NCBI RefSeq assembly: GCF_002799155.1
Contig: NZ_NERD01000002.1
Location: 1,860,001-1,924,000 of the forward strand
Length of the DNA: 64,000 nt
DNA from: Stenotrophomonas maltophilia
GTDB taxonomy: Bacteria > Pseudomonadota > Gammaproteobacteria > Xanthomonadales > Xanthomonadaceae
Direction: 5' to 3'
Each line of letters begins with the position of its first letter. The first letter of the stretch is position 1. Both the position numbers and the translations under genes were made by a program. The notes below the pieces were generated by a model. The model saw only the letters and a list, made by a program, of their open reading frames with translations. It had not been told where the DNA came from and did not search any database. This document shows positions 8,705-17,452 of this stretch, piece after piece.

Positions 8705-9392
8705 GGCCGGCACCTGCCTGGTTGATCTCGGACAGTGAAATGGTGCGATCGAACAGTGGCTGCAGGCTGTCGTCATGGCTGACCACCAGCACCGTGGTGC
8801 CGGCCGCCTCGCACTGCGTGGACATCAGCTTGAGGAAGGCGGTCGCTGCTTCGCGGTCGAGCGCCGAGGTGGGCTCATCGGCCAGCAGCAACGCCGGACG
8901 GCCGATCAGGGCGCGTGCTGCCGCCACGCGTTGTTGCTGGCCAACACTGAGCGTACCCGCGCGCCGCGACATCAGCTCGGGATTGAGCTGCAGGGCCTGC
9001 AGCAGGCGGGCGATCTCGGCATCCAGCGGCCCACTGATGCGCGCGCTGCGCAGGCGCGAAAAGCGCAGGCCCAGCGCGATGTTGTCGCGCACGCTGAGGA
9101 ACGGCAGCAGATTGAACTGCTGGAAGATCACGCCCAGGTGGTCGGCACGGAATCGATCCCGTGCGGCCCCGCGCATTGCCTGCAGCGCGTGGCCGGCGAC
9201 CTCGACACGGCCCTTGCCGGGCAGCAGCACACCGGCCAACAGGCCCAGCAGCGTACTTTTGCCACCGCCGCTGATTCCGCGCAGCAACACGCTGCTGCCC
9301 TGCTCGACCCACAACCGCGGGATATCCAGCACCAGCTGCATGCCGTATCCGAACTGCACGTCTTCCAGCGAGATCACCGGTGCCGCGCTCAC
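8697..9392 (-). CDS. ABC transporter ATP-binding protein, LolD/MacB type
   Basis: This 231-residue ATPase shows Walker A GISGGGKST (residues 39-47), Q-loop FQQFNLLPFL, signature LSVGQQQRV and Walker B LLLADE followed by PTSALD. It groups with the LolD/FtsE/MacB-type ATPases that pair with FtsX-like permeases. The start is GTG at 9392 and overlaps the ZrgA stop (GTGA), so translation is coupled in order ZrgA - ATPase - permease. It should sit on the cytoplasmic face and energise the permease encoded next. Confidence 0.92.
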   Translation of the reverse strand: MSAAPVISLEDVQFGYGMQLVLDIPRLWVEQGSSVLLRGISGGGKSTLLGLLAGVLLPGKGRVEVAGHALQAMRGAARDRFRADHLGVIFQQFNLLPFLSVRDNIALGLRFSRLRSARISGPLDAEIARLLQALQLNPELMSRRAGTLSVGQQQRVAAARALIGRPALLLADEPTSALDREAATAFLKLMSTQCEAAGTTVLVVSHDDSLQPLFDRTISLSEINQAGAGHA

Positions 9393-9922
9393 GGTGCCAG
9401 CACCACGCGCAGATTGTTGGGCGTGAGCACGCTGCGATCCTGGCCATTGGCGGTTGCACTGTTGACGATGACTTCGTGCAGGCCCGGGAACAGTATGGGC
9501 AGGCGCACGACGATGGCGCGCAGCTCAGCCGGTTTCGCGCAGTGGTACTGCAGCGTTGCGCTGAAACCTGCGTGCCGGTGCTGTCCCGGCGGCGGCGCGG
9601 CGGCCGTCGCGTCGAAGCCCTCTGCATCGGCTTTACCGGTGGCCAGACGGCACCCTGCAGCGGTGGGCAAGGTGACCCAGCTGCCGCCCTTCAGCAACGA
9701 GGTCGCCCGTGCCAGCGCGGCCTGCTCGGCTGCATTGGCCGGCGGTCGCTCGTAATCAAGGATGCCGATGCCGGGGGCTTGAAGGGCGAATTCCAGCGTT
9801 TGCTGGTCCAGTGCAACGTCCACGGTCGCCTGGCCATGAACGTGCGGTGCGTGCTGGCGCATGTCATGGGCCTGTGCGGTGCTGGCAGCCAGCAGCAGGA
9901 AAAGAGCAGCAGGACGCTTCAT
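9389..9922 (-). CDS. zrgA: ZrgA-like DUF2796 periplasmic protein
   Basis: The 177-residue protein has a cleavable signal peptide (to about residue 18, STAQA), then a His-rich mature start (HDMRQHAPHVHG) and the DUF2796 fold. A second His pair (QHRHAG) lies mid-protein. DUF2796/ZrgA proteins are periplasmic, zinc-starvation induced and encoded with ABC genes of this type in Vibrio and Pseudomonas. It is the first gene of a six-gene minus-strand operon. A palindrome matching Zur boxes lies 16 bp upstream of its start codon. The His-rich N-terminus supports zinc binding; this is inference from sequence. Confidence 0.9.
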   Translation of the reverse strand: MKRPAALFLLLAASTAQAHDMRQHAPHVHGQATVDVALDQQTLEFALQAPGIGILDYERPPANAAEQAALARATSLLKGGSWVTLPTAAGCRLATGKADAEGFDATAAAPPPGQHRHAGFSATLQYHCAKPAELRAIVVRLPILFPGLHEVIVNSATANGQDRSVLTPNNLRVVLAP

Positions 9923-9937
9923 GGGGGAGTCTCCAAT

Positions 9938-9952
9938 TGTTACTATGTAACA
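9938..9952. promoter_or_regulatory. Zur-box-like palindrome between zrgA and the MerC-like gene
   Basis: TGTTACTATGTAACA has perfect 6-bp arms (TGTTAC and GTAACA) around 3 bp. It lies in the 32-bp gap between the divergent zrgA and MerC-like genes and ends 2 bp before the MerC start codon. It matches the core TGTTA-N5-TAACA expected of proteobacterial Zur sites, and downstream genes are zinc-starvation types. An almost identical site precedes the TonB receptor at 12650. Confidence 0.75.
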
Positions 9953-9954
9953 TT

Positions 9955-10473
9955 ATGGACCACATCCCCACGACGCCCGCAAGGGCCCCGGCCCAGCCGC
10001 CAACTTCGGCACGCTGGCACCCCCGTTTCGATCTTGCCGGTGCCTGGTTGTCCCTGGCCTGCGCCGCCCATTGCATCGCCCTGCCCCTGCTGCTGGCGTT
10101 CGTGCCGGCAGCGATGATGGCGCTGCGCTCGTTCCAGCACCCCGGCCATGGCGCGATGACGTTGCTGTTGATGATGTCGCGCTGGGAATGGCTGTTCGCG
10201 CTGCTGGCCTCGTCGCTGGCACTGGCGAGTACCTCGGCCGGGGTGCGCCGGCATGGGCGCTGGCGGCCCGTGCAGTTGGCCTGCGCCGGCGCGATCCTGC
10301 TGCTGTCCGCCTCGCTCTACCTGCCGCTGAAGGAATCGCTGCTCTGGCACGGTGCAGCGACGGCCAGTGGTGGCGTGCTGCTGGCCTGTGCGCACATCGG
10401 CAACCGGCGCGCATTGCGCCGGCGCCCCACGATGTCGGCCACTGGCCGGCACGGCGTTGGTCAGAAGCGATAG
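9955..10473 (+). CDS. MerC domain inner-membrane protein
   Basis: The 172-residue protein has four hydrophobic stretches and the MerC-type motif SLACAAHCIALPLLLAF (Cys-Ala-Ala-His-Cys, about residues 26-30), the metal site of MerC mercury transporters. The rest lacks other mer genes nearby, so a role with another soft or divalent metal such as zinc is more likely. The ATG at 9955 has only 32 bp to the divergent zrgA gene, and a Zur-like box ends 2 bp upstream. There is no room for a normal ribosome binding site, so the transcript may be leaderless. The 3' end overlaps the convergent TonB receptor by 13 bp. Confidence 0.8.
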   Translation: MDHIPTTPARAPAQPPTSARWHPRFDLAGAWLSLACAAHCIALPLLLAFVPAAMMALRSFQHPGHGAMTLLLMMSRWEWLFALLASSLALASTSAGVRRHGRWRPVQLACAGAILLLSASLYLPLKESLLWHGAATASGGVLLACAHIGNRRALRRRPTMSATGRHGVGQKR

Positions 10474-12650
10474 CCCACTTCCGCCCCGAAGATCCGCGGG
10501 CTGTCGACCGGGCCGTAGTAGTTGCCGTCGCGGCCGAATGCCAGGTTGTCGAAGATCAGGCCATTGATGCGACGCCTGTTGGTGAGGTTCTGCACGAACA
10601 CCCGCGCGCTCCACGGCCCGGCCTCATAACCCAGCTGCGCACCCAGCACGGCGACGGCCGGCTGGAAGGCGCGGTTGCGTTCATCCAGCGCGCTGGAGCC
10701 GGTGAACTGCGATTCCAACCGTGCGTAAAGTCCAGACTCGTACTGGTAGCGTGCGGCCAGGTAGCCGGTGTAATGCGGGGTCAGCTTGACCCGCTTGCCA
10801 TCCAGATTCTGGTCCACGCTGACCCACAGCTTGGTGTACTTCGCATCGACGTAGCCCACATTCGCCATCAGCGTGAAGCCAGGCACTACTTCGAACACAC
10901 CCTCCAGTTCTGCACCCCGTGACCGGATCGAGGCGTCCGATCCCACGTAGTCCGACGAAATCGGGCGACCGTTGCCATCGGTGGCCACCTGGATCTCCTG
11001 CCAGTTGTCCGAGGTGATGTGGAACACCGCCCCACCGATATGACCACGGCCGCCGCCCAGATTCATCTTGAAGCCAAGCTCGTGGCTCCACATACGTTCG
11101 GATTCGTAGCGCAGCACCTTGTCGTTGACCACATCGCTCTGCGCTGCGGCCAGATTGAAGCCGCCCGGGATGTAGCCCTTGGCTGAAGCGGCATAGAAGG
11201 ACAGGTCGTCGGTGGCGTCGTAGCGCAGCGACACCCGCGGCAGCGTCGCCGTGAAGGTATGCGCCAGCGCGGCGTCGCGGTACAGCACGCGGCCACCGGC
11301 GCCCAGGTCCAGCGCACCGGCACGCTGCTCGGTGGAACGCCGCGCCTGCTCATGGCGCAGGCCGGCGCTGGCGGTCAGCCTGGGCAGCGCGGGGAAGGTG
11401 TAGCTGGCGGTGGCGAACACGCTGTAGTCCTCGCCCTTGGAGGTCTGCCGCGGTGCCAGGTTGTAGCTGTCCAGCCCATGCAGCGCAGGGCCGACGAACG
11501 TCCCCAGGATCGAATCCTTGCTGTTGCGATAGGTGGACACACCGGCCATCCAGGCCAGGGCCTGGTCACTGGGCGAACTGAAGCGCGCCTCGGCCGTCCA
11601 TTCCTTCTTCCTGTCGTAGATGCGGCCTGCCAGGGCCGGGCTTTGGGTCATGTCGAAGTCATAGCCGGCGGAGGTCACTTCCTCGCCGCGCCAGGAGGCG
11701 GCCACGTCCAGCGTGCCGGCCTGCAACTGCCACTGCGCGCTCAGGCCCGCAACCGACTCATCCTTTTCGGTGCGCTTCGGTGCGTCATTGATGTAGGTGA
11801 AGTCACCGGCACGACGGCCGCCATTGAGCGAGGTACCGTAGGTGCGGTTGTAGAGGCTGGTATCCAGCGGCAGGTATTCATACTCGAACATGCCGGGCGC
11901 GCGTGTGCGCAGGTGGTAGGCGAGCGCGTTCACCGAGACATAGTCGCTTGGCCGCCAGCGCAGCTTGCCCTGCAGATAGCCTTCGCCCACCCTGCCGCGT
12001 GCACCGGAGGGCGTGAGGTTCTTCAGGTATGCATCTTCGTCCGAGCCCATGAACGCCACCGAGCCGGACAGGCTGCCCGCCGTGTCCAGCGGACCTGCCA
12101 GGAAACCATCAAGAGCGGTGCCATTACCGTTGCCAAACCAGGTGCTGCGCACGTTGAGCTCGCCCTCGCGCGCATCGGCCGGGCCGCGTGTGCGCACCAG
12201 CACCAGCCCCGACTCGCTGTTGGCACCGTACAGCGTGCCCTGCGGCCCGCGCAGCACTTCCACCAACTCGACCTGGTTGAGCACGGCGTTGCTCAACTCC
12301 CGGAACGGGATGCCATCGATGTAGACCGAGGCGCGGTTGACCAGGAAGGGATTGGACTCGATGCCGCGGATCGAGATGAACATGTTGCTGAGCTGCCCCA
12401 TCGCATTGAACTTCACGTTGGGCGCAAGCTTGTCCAGGTCACGGAATTCGGTGACGCCGGCCTCTTTCAGCGCTTGCCGGTCGAGCACCGTCACCGACAG
12501 ATCGCTCTTCAGGTACGGGGTATCGCGCTTGGAACCGGTGACCCGGACGCCGTCGAGCGTGGCCGGGTCAGCCTGCTGGGCGAGAGCGGGCATGGCAGGG
12601 ATGATCAGGGATGCCGCGACAAGCGCGGCGACAGGCGTGGACGGCTTCAA
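10461..12650 (-). CDS. TonB-dependent outer-membrane receptor with Zur-like promoter box
   Basis: The 729-residue receptor has a signal peptide (to about AMPALAQ), a plug with TonB-dependent landmarks (VRVTGS near the TonB box, VEVLRGPQGTLYGANSESG) and a 22-strand barrel ending in an aromatic residue (GYRF). Overall it resembles FyuA/pesticin-type siderophore receptors. I placed the start at TTG 12650, preceded by GAGG at 8-nt spacing; in-frame codons further up overlap the promoter. A Zur-like palindrome lies 60 bp upstream and an AraC regulator is divergent, like PchR/YbtA-controlled receptors. A metallophore-zinc or ferric substrate is possible. Confidence 0.87.
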   Translation of the reverse strand: MKPSTPVAALVAASLIIPAMPALAQQADPATLDGVRVTGSKRDTPYLKSDLSVTVLDRQALKEAGVTEFRDLDKLAPNVKFNAMGQLSNMFISIRGIESNPFLVNRASVYIDGIPFRELSNAVLNQVELVEVLRGPQGTLYGANSESGLVLVRTRGPADAREGELNVRSTWFGNGNGTALDGFLAGPLDTAGSLSGSVAFMGSDEDAYLKNLTPSGARGRVGEGYLQGKLRWRPSDYVSVNALAYHLRTRAPGMFEYEYLPLDTSLYNRTYGTSLNGGRRAGDFTYINDAPKRTEKDESVAGLSAQWQLQAGTLDVAASWRGEEVTSAGYDFDMTQSPALAGRIYDRKKEWTAEARFSSPSDQALAWMAGVSTYRNSKDSILGTFVGPALHGLDSYNLAPRQTSKGEDYSVFATASYTFPALPRLTASAGLRHEQARRSTEQRAGALDLGAGGRVLYRDAALAHTFTATLPRVSLRYDATDDLSFYAASAKGYIPGGFNLAAAQSDVVNDKVLRYESERMWSHELGFKMNLGGGRGHIGGAVFHITSDNWQEIQVATDGNGRPISSDYVGSDASIRSRGAELEGVFEVVPGFTLMANVGYVDAKYTKLWVSVDQNLDGKRVKLTPHYTGYLAARYQYESGLYARLESQFTGSSALDERNRAFQPAVAVLGAQLGYEAGPWSARVFVQNLTNRRRINGLIFDNLAFGRDGNYYGPVDSPRIFGAEVGYRF

Positions 12651-12709
12651 CGGATGAACCTCAATGGTGAAATGGCAGCCGCGCAGGCGGCGGCAGCGCG
12701 GGACAAGAG

Positions 12710-12724
12710 TGTTATTCTGTAACA
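12710..12724. promoter_or_regulatory. Zur-box-like palindrome between the TonB receptor and AraC gene
   Basis: TGTTATTCTGTAACA has arms that pair at 5 of 6 positions and extends outward (GAGTGTTA against TAACATTC, 7 of 8). It differs from the site at 9938-9952 at one arm base and in the 3-bp spacer. It lies 60 bp upstream of the receptor start and 57 bp upstream of the AraC start, so Zur could control either gene. Confidence 0.7.
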
Positions 12725-12780
12725 TTCACGCAGTGCCGCCACTCCATTCCTGGCAGCACTGCTCCATTTCCGGATCCGTG

Positions 12781-13653
12781 ATGCATGCTTTCCTGATGCG
12801 AGCCCTCGCCGACCAGCTGCTGCAGGAAATCGGACCGCAACCGCCCGCGATGGTGGCCAGCGACGATGGTGCGGTGGTGTTGCTGCGTCATCGCTTCGGG
12901 CCAAGCGAAGGCTGCATGGGCCATCCCCACCAGCTGCGCCTGGGCATGGCCATCGGTGGCGGCGGGCGTCTGCAGCAACGCAGCCATAGCGGCCTGCTGC
13001 AGGGCGTCTGGCAGCCTGGCCAGTTCAATGTGGTCCTGCCCGGTGACATCGGTACCTATGCCAGCCCCGCAGTGGACGTGCTCGGCCTGGCCATCGACAC
13101 CGGCCTCCTGCAGCAGGAGGCGCACCGGCTGCATGACCTGCAACCGCTGGCGGTGCGCCTGCAGCGCGACCCGGTGGTCACCTCGGTGCTGCAGGCGTTG
13201 CGGTGCAGCGCGCAGGCCGATGCCTGCCTTCCCGGATTTCTCGAGCACGGCGCACGCGTGCTGCTGCACCGCCTGCGACAGCTTGCCGGGCTCGGGCACG
13301 CGACGCCGCCGAGGGCCACTGCGCTGTCCGTGCGGCAACTCCAGTACCTGCAGGAGTACATCGACGCGCAGTACGGCCAGCCGCTGGCGGTTGCGCAGCT
13401 GGCGGCAGCGCTGCGGATGGACCCATCGACGTTCAGCCGTGCGCTGCGTGCCACCACCGGGCTGCCACCCTATGCGTTCCTGACCCGGCGCCGCATGCAG
13501 TGGGCGTGCACGCAGCTAGCGCAGGGACGCAGCGTCACCGACGTCGCACTGGCCTGCGGCTACGCCAACCCCAGCAAGTTCAGCGCGGCCTTCCGGCGTG
13601 TAGCCGGCTGCTCACCGTCCGCGTGGGCCGCGCAGCACCGCAGCCCGCGGTAG
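12781..13653 (+). CDS. AraC family regulator divergent from the TonB receptor
   Basis: This 290-residue protein has a poorly conserved N-terminal sensor half and an AraC DNA-binding domain at about residues 185-285 (VAQLAAALRMDPSTFSRALR and VTDVALACGYANPSKFSAAFRR). Layout and location resemble PchR/YbtA, which sense a metallophore complex and activate its receptor. It probably controls the divergent TonB receptor. A second in-frame ATG 15 bp downstream is an alternative start. The TAG stop at 13651-13653 is part of a GGTAGCGCCGG sequence that looks like a degenerate SMAG head. Confidence 0.87.
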   Translation: MHAFLMRALADQLLQEIGPQPPAMVASDDGAVVLLRHRFGPSEGCMGHPHQLRLGMAIGGGGRLQQRSHSGLLQGVWQPGQFNVVLPGDIGTYASPAVDVLGLAIDTGLLQQEAHRLHDLQPLAVRLQRDPVVTSVLQALRCSAQADACLPGFLEHGARVLLHRLRQLAGLGHATPPRATALSVRQLQYLQEYIDAQYGQPLAVAQLAAALRMDPSTFSRALRATTGLPPYAFLTRRRMQWACTQLAQGRSVTDVALACGYANPSKFSAAFRRVAGCSPSAWAAQHRSPR

Positions 13654-13683
13654 CGCCGGCCCTGCCCGTCCAGCGCTGGCGAC

Positions 13684-14586
13684 TCACTCGTCGAACGGGC
13701 GCTGCCCCAGCGTCTGCGTCACGTGGTCGACGAAACAGGTAATGCGCGCGGCCAACGCGGTGTTGCGGTAGTACACCGCGTTGATCGGCTGCCGGACGTC
13801 CTGCGTCTGCCTGGCGAACAGCTGCACCAGGCGACCGTCGCGCCGGTCCTGGCGGGTCAGGAAATCGGACAGGCAGGCGATGCCCAGCCCGGCCACCGCC
13901 ATCTGCCGCAGCGTCTCACCGCTGGACGAAGCGATGGCCGGCTCGATCACGAACGGCCCACCATCGTCATCGTGCAGCGGCCACTCGTTCAATGAACTGG
14001 GCTGGGTGAAGCCGAGCAGGTCATGCGTGCGCAGCTGCTCCACGCGCGTGGGCGTGCCGTGCCGGCGCAGGTACTCGGGGCTGGCCACCACGCGGATGCG
14101 GCTGTGGCCGATCGGCCGCGCATGCAGGGTGGAATCGCGCAGCACGCCGATGCGGAACGCCACGTCGGTGCGCTTCTCGATCAGGTCGGTGATGCCCTCG
14201 TTGGAATTCAGCTCCAGCTCCACCTGCGGGTAGCGCGCGCGGAAGCCTTCCAGCAGCGGCACGATCACGTGCAGCATGAACGGCGTAGCCGCATCCACGC
14301 GCAGGCGCCCGACCGGTTGCAGGCGGCGCGCGGCCATCTGTTCCTCGGCCTCGTCGACCGTGGCCAGGATCGTGCGCGCGTACTCCAGGAACGCGGCGCC
14401 TTCCTCGGTCAGTTCCAGCCGTCGCGTGGTCCGCCGCAGCAGCGTGGTCTGCAGCTTGTCCTCCAGCCGCGCCAGGGTGCGGCTGGTGGCCGAGATGGTC
14501 AGCTCCAGCCCTTCGGCCGCTGCGGTGATCGAGCCACTGTCGACCACCGCCACGAAAGCCTTCAACTCATCCAGGGTGGTTTTCAT
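13684..14586 (-). CDS. LysR family regulator, YafC-like
   Basis: The 300-residue protein has an N-terminal LysR winged helix-turn-helix (residues 3-62, with SGSITAAAEGLELTISATSRTLARLE) and a periplasmic-binding-like sensor domain (about 90-290). It is divergent from dkgB, the same pairing as yafC-dkgB in Escherichia coli, so it probably regulates that reductase. The unusual ISATSRTLARLEDKL recognition segment (Ser-rich where many members have Q-P-A-x-S) also fits the YafC group. Gap to dkgB is 118 bp. Confidence 0.88.
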   Translation of the reverse strand: MKTTLDELKAFVAVVDSGSITAAAEGLELTISATSRTLARLEDKLQTTLLRRTTRRLELTEEGAAFLEYARTILATVDEAEEQMAARRLQPVGRLRVDAATPFMLHVIVPLLEGFRARYPQVELELNSNEGITDLIEKRTDVAFRIGVLRDSTLHARPIGHSRIRVVASPEYLRRHGTPTRVEQLRTHDLLGFTQPSSLNEWPLHDDDGGPFVIEPAIASSSGETLRQMAVAGLGIACLSDFLTRQDRRDGRLVQLFARQTQDVRQPINAVYYRNTALAARITCFVDHVTQTLGQRPFDE

Positions 14587-14704
14587 TGTTTACCTCGGCG
14601 CAAAAGCATTTCCCGTATACACAGCTTAATCAACAAATGTAAAGCGCCCACACTTCGCCCAGTCCCGAGCCCACCGGCTCCCAACGAAGTCCCTGGAGTC
14701 CACC

Positions 14705-15508
14705 ATGAGCGTTCCTTCCTTTGGCGTCGGCACTTTCCGCCTGACCGGCCAGACCGTCATCGACTCGGTACGCAACGCCCTCGAGGTCGGCTACCGTGCA
14801 ATCGACACCGCGCAGATCTACGGCAACGAAGCCGAGGTCGGCCAGGCCATCACCGAATCCGGCGTGCCGCGCGACCAGCTGTTCCTGACCACCAAGATCT
14901 GGGTGGACAACCATGCCGCCGACAAGCTGATTCCGAGCCTGCGCGACAGCCTGGCCAAGCTGCGCACCGACCATGTGGACCTGTTGCTGATCCACTGGCC
15001 GGCGCCGGGCAATGGCGTTGAACTGCGCGAATACATGACCGCGCTGGCCGACGCCAAGGCGCAGGGCCTGACCCGCCAGATCGGTGTGTCCAACTTCAAT
15101 ATCGCGCTGACCCGGCAGGCCATCGAGGTGGTTGGTGCCGGTCAGATCGCCACCAACCAGATCGAACTGAGTCCCTACCTGCAGAACCCGGCACTGACCG
15201 CTTTCCTGCACGACCAGGGCATCACCGTCACCTCCTACATGACCCTGGCCTACGGCAAGGTGCTGAAGGATCCGGTGCTGGCCGCCATCGCCGGCAAGCA
15301 CCAGGCCACCGTGGCCCAGGTCGCGCTGGCATGGGCGCTGCAGCGCGGTTACTCGGTCATTCCGTCGTCGACCAAGCGCGAGAACCTGGCCAGCAACCTG
15401 CTCGCCCAGGACCTGCGCCTGGATGCCGATGACATGGCCGCGATCGCCGCGCTTGAGCGCAACGGCCGCGAAGTCGATCCGCCGGGCCTGGCCCCGGCCT
15501 GGGACTGA
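14705..15508 (+). CDS. dkgB: Aldo/keto reductase, 2,5-diketo-D-gluconate reductase B type
   Basis: This 267-residue protein is the size of DkgB. The aldo-keto reductase catalytic set is visible: Asp and Tyr in [11 protein letters not shown], Lys in TTKIWVD and His in LLIHWP. The NADPH-binding C-terminal part includes [16 protein letters not shown]. The enzyme reduces small ketones or aldehydes such as 2,5-diketogluconate and methylglyoxal in the cytoplasm. It is followed after 11 bp by the LLM flavoprotein gene, so the two are probably cotranscribed. Confidence 0.9.
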   Translation: MSVPSFGVGTFRLTGQTVIDSVRNALEVGYRAIDTAQIYGNEAEVGQAITESGVPRDQLFLTTKIWVDNHAADKLIPSLRDSLAKLRTDHVDLLLIHWPAPGNGVELREYMTALADAKAQGLTRQIGVSNFNIALTRQAIEVVGAGQIATNQIELSPYLQNPALTAFLHDQGITVTSYMTLAYGKVLKDPVLAAIAGKHQATVAQVALAWALQRGYSVIPSSTKRENLASNLLAQDLRLDADDMAAIAALERNGREVDPPGLAPAWD

Positions 15509-15519
15509 GGCGCAACGCC

Positions 15520-16494
15520 ATGGTCAGTGCGTTGGCGCGGCTGCAGGCCGGTGGTTTCAGCATCGGCATCGAGGCACCGCTGGACAATGACTGGACGCCG
15601 CAGGGCGAACAGGCACGACGCGCCGCGCGGCGCCTGCCCGGCGAACCGGACCTGCAACGCCATGCGGAACTGGCACGGTTGGCCGACCGCCTCGGCTTCC
15701 GTGCGCTGTGGGTACGCGACGTGCCGGTGTACGACCCGGCCTTCGGCGATGCGGCGCAGGTATTCGAGGTGTTCAGTTACCTCGGCTACCTGGCTGGTAT
15801 CACCGAGCACATCCTGCTGGGTACCGGTGCGGTGGTGCTGCCGATCCGCGAGCCGTTGCTGACCCTGAAGTCGGCGCGCAGCGTGCAGCGGCTGAGCGGT
15901 GACCGCCTGCTGCTGGGCGTGGCCAGTGGCGACCGCCCGGTGGAGTACCCGTTGTTCGGCCGCGACTTCGACAGCCGTGGCAGCCGCTTCCGCGAGCAGG
16001 TCGCACTGCTGCGCGAAGGCGCCGCCGCGCACCTGCCGCAGGGCTTGGACGTGCTGCCTGCGGACGGCCCGGCCGTGCCGCTGTTCGTGGCCGGCCTGGC
16101 CCAGCAGCAACCGGCGTGGATCGGCCAGCACATGGACGGCTGCCTGGCCTACCCGGGCACGCCGCAGGACCATGCACAACGCGTGGCGGCCTGGCGCGCC
16201 GTGGCCGGCAACAAGCCGTATGCCAGCTTCATCCACCTGGACCTGGTGGCCGATGCCGATGCCCCCCTGCAGCGCTGGCGCTTCGGCCTGCGCGGCGGCC
16301 GCAACGCCCTGCTGGCCGAGCTGCACGCCATGCGGGCGGCCGGTGTCGACCACATCGGCCTGCAGTTCCGCCGCAACGAACGGCCGTTGGCCGAGACCTT
16401 CCACGAAATCGCCGAGTACGTGCTGCCGCACTTCCCGGTCCATGCCGGCGCGGCCGCGTCGCATGCCCCGCTTGCCGCCCCCGCGACGGCCTGA
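15520..16494 (+). CDS. LLM class flavin-dependent oxidoreductase
   Basis: The 324-residue protein has the luciferase-like TIM-barrel features: ELARLADRLGFRALWVRDVPVYDP near residue 50, LGTGAVVLPIREPLLTLKSARSVQRLSGDRLLLGVASGDRP in the middle and a short family-typical C-terminus. Such enzymes use reduced FMN or F420-type flavins to oxidise small organic compounds. It starts 11 bp after dkgB and is followed by a cyclase-family gene 19 bp later; all four plus-strand genes (dkgB to the MoaF-like gene) look like one operon. The substrate cannot be inferred. Confidence 0.86.
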   Translation: MVSALARLQAGGFSIGIEAPLDNDWTPQGEQARRAARRLPGEPDLQRHAELARLADRLGFRALWVRDVPVYDPAFGDAAQVFEVFSYLGYLAGITEHILLGTGAVVLPIREPLLTLKSARSVQRLSGDRLLLGVASGDRPVEYPLFGRDFDSRGSRFREQVALLREGAAAHLPQGLDVLPADGPAVPLFVAGLAQQQPAWIGQHMDGCLAYPGTPQDHAQRVAAWRAVAGNKPYASFIHLDLVADADAPLQRWRFGLRGGRNALLAELHAMRAAGVDHIGLQFRRNERPLAETFHEIAEYVLPHFPVHAGAAASHAPLAAPATA

Positions 16495-16513
16495 CAGTTA
16501 CCGGAGCTTTGCC

Positions 16514-17452
16514 ATGAAAATGAAGACCCTGGCCGCGCTTGCGCTGGCCACCCTGCCGCTGTCCTTCCAGGCCACCGCCGAGGACTGGTATCCCTCGGCC
16601 TACGGTGCCAATGACGAGATCGGCGCGGCCAACCTGCTGACCGCAGACGTGGTCAAGCACGCAGTTTCGCTGGTCAGGACCGGCAAGACCTATCCGCTGG
16701 CGGTGCCGGTGGACAAGAACCTGCCCGCGTTCCGCCACCGCAGCTTCCGCCTGTACAACGTGCAGGTCGGCCAGCAGGCCGGCAAGTCGCTGGGCCCCAA
16801 CAGGTTCACCTTCAACGATGAACTGGTGAACGCCTGGACCGGCGTTGGCACCCAGCTCAACGGCATCGGCCATATCGGCATCGACAACGTCTACTACAAC
16901 GGCAACAAGGCCGCCGACTTCGTCACCGTGGACGGCGTGCGCAAGCTCGGCGTCGAGAAGGTGCCGCCGATGGTCACCCGCGGCGTCGTGCTGGACATGA
17001 CCGCGTACTACGGCAAGGCGATCGTGCCCGGCGGTACCGAGTTCACCGTGGCCGACATCCAGGCCGTTCTGAAGAAGCAGGGCCTGAGCCTGCGCAAGGG
17101 CGACGTGGTGCTGTTCAACACCGGCTGGCTGGAACTGATCGGCAAGGACGACAAACAGTTCCTGGAAGTGGAACCGGGCATCGGCATGGAGGCCGCGAAG
17201 TGGCTGGCCGACCAGGGCATCGTCGCCTTCGGTGGCGACACCTGGGCCTCGGAGGTCTACCCGAACCCGAACGGTGCCGAAGAGTTCCCGATCAACCAGT
17301 ACATGCTGGCCAAGCGCGGCATCTACAACCTGGAGCTGATCGACAGCCGCGCGCTGGTGCGCGACAAGGCCTGGGAGTTCCTGTTCGTGCTGGGCCAGCC
17401 GCTGTACGTCGGCTCGACCCAGGTGAACATCAACCCGGTGGCGATCCGATGA
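16514..17452 (+). CDS. Exported cyclase family protein (kynurenine formamidase-like)
   Basis: The 312-residue protein has a signal peptide (to about residue 23, QATAED) and a cyclase/formamidase fold typified by the N-terminal segment GANDEIGAANLLT and the site GVGTQLNGIGHIGID at residues 111-124. In the family this metal site usually reads GTxxDxxxH; here the Asp position is Asn117, with His120 kept. Other conserved parts are TRGVVLDM, DVVLFNTGW and GGDTWASEV. Periplasmic location and oxidoreductase neighbours suggest hydrolysis or ring opening of a small molecule. It overlaps the MoaF-like gene by 4 bp. Confidence 0.82.
   Translation: MKMKTLAALALATLPLSFQATAEDWYPSAYGANDEIGAANLLTADVVKHAVSLVRTGKTYPLAVPVDKNLPAFRHRSFRLYNVQVGQQAGKSLGPNRFTFNDELVNAWTGVGTQLNGIGHIGIDNVYYNGNKAADFVTVDGVRKLGVEKVPPMVTRGVVLDMTAYYGKAIVPGGTEFTVADIQAVLKKQGLSLRKGDVVLFNTGWLELIGKDDKQFLEVEPGIGMEAAKWLADQGIVAFGGDTWASEVYPNPNGAEEFPINQYMLAKRGIYNLELIDSRALVRDKAWEFLFVLGQPLYVGSTQVNINPVAIR

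Noticed and set aside
12650-12725. A start of the TonB receptor at the far upstream end of its open frame (near 12725)
   Set aside because: That codon lies in the Zur-like box and upstream of the signal peptide; a TTG at 12650 with GAGG at good spacing gives a normal signal sequence.
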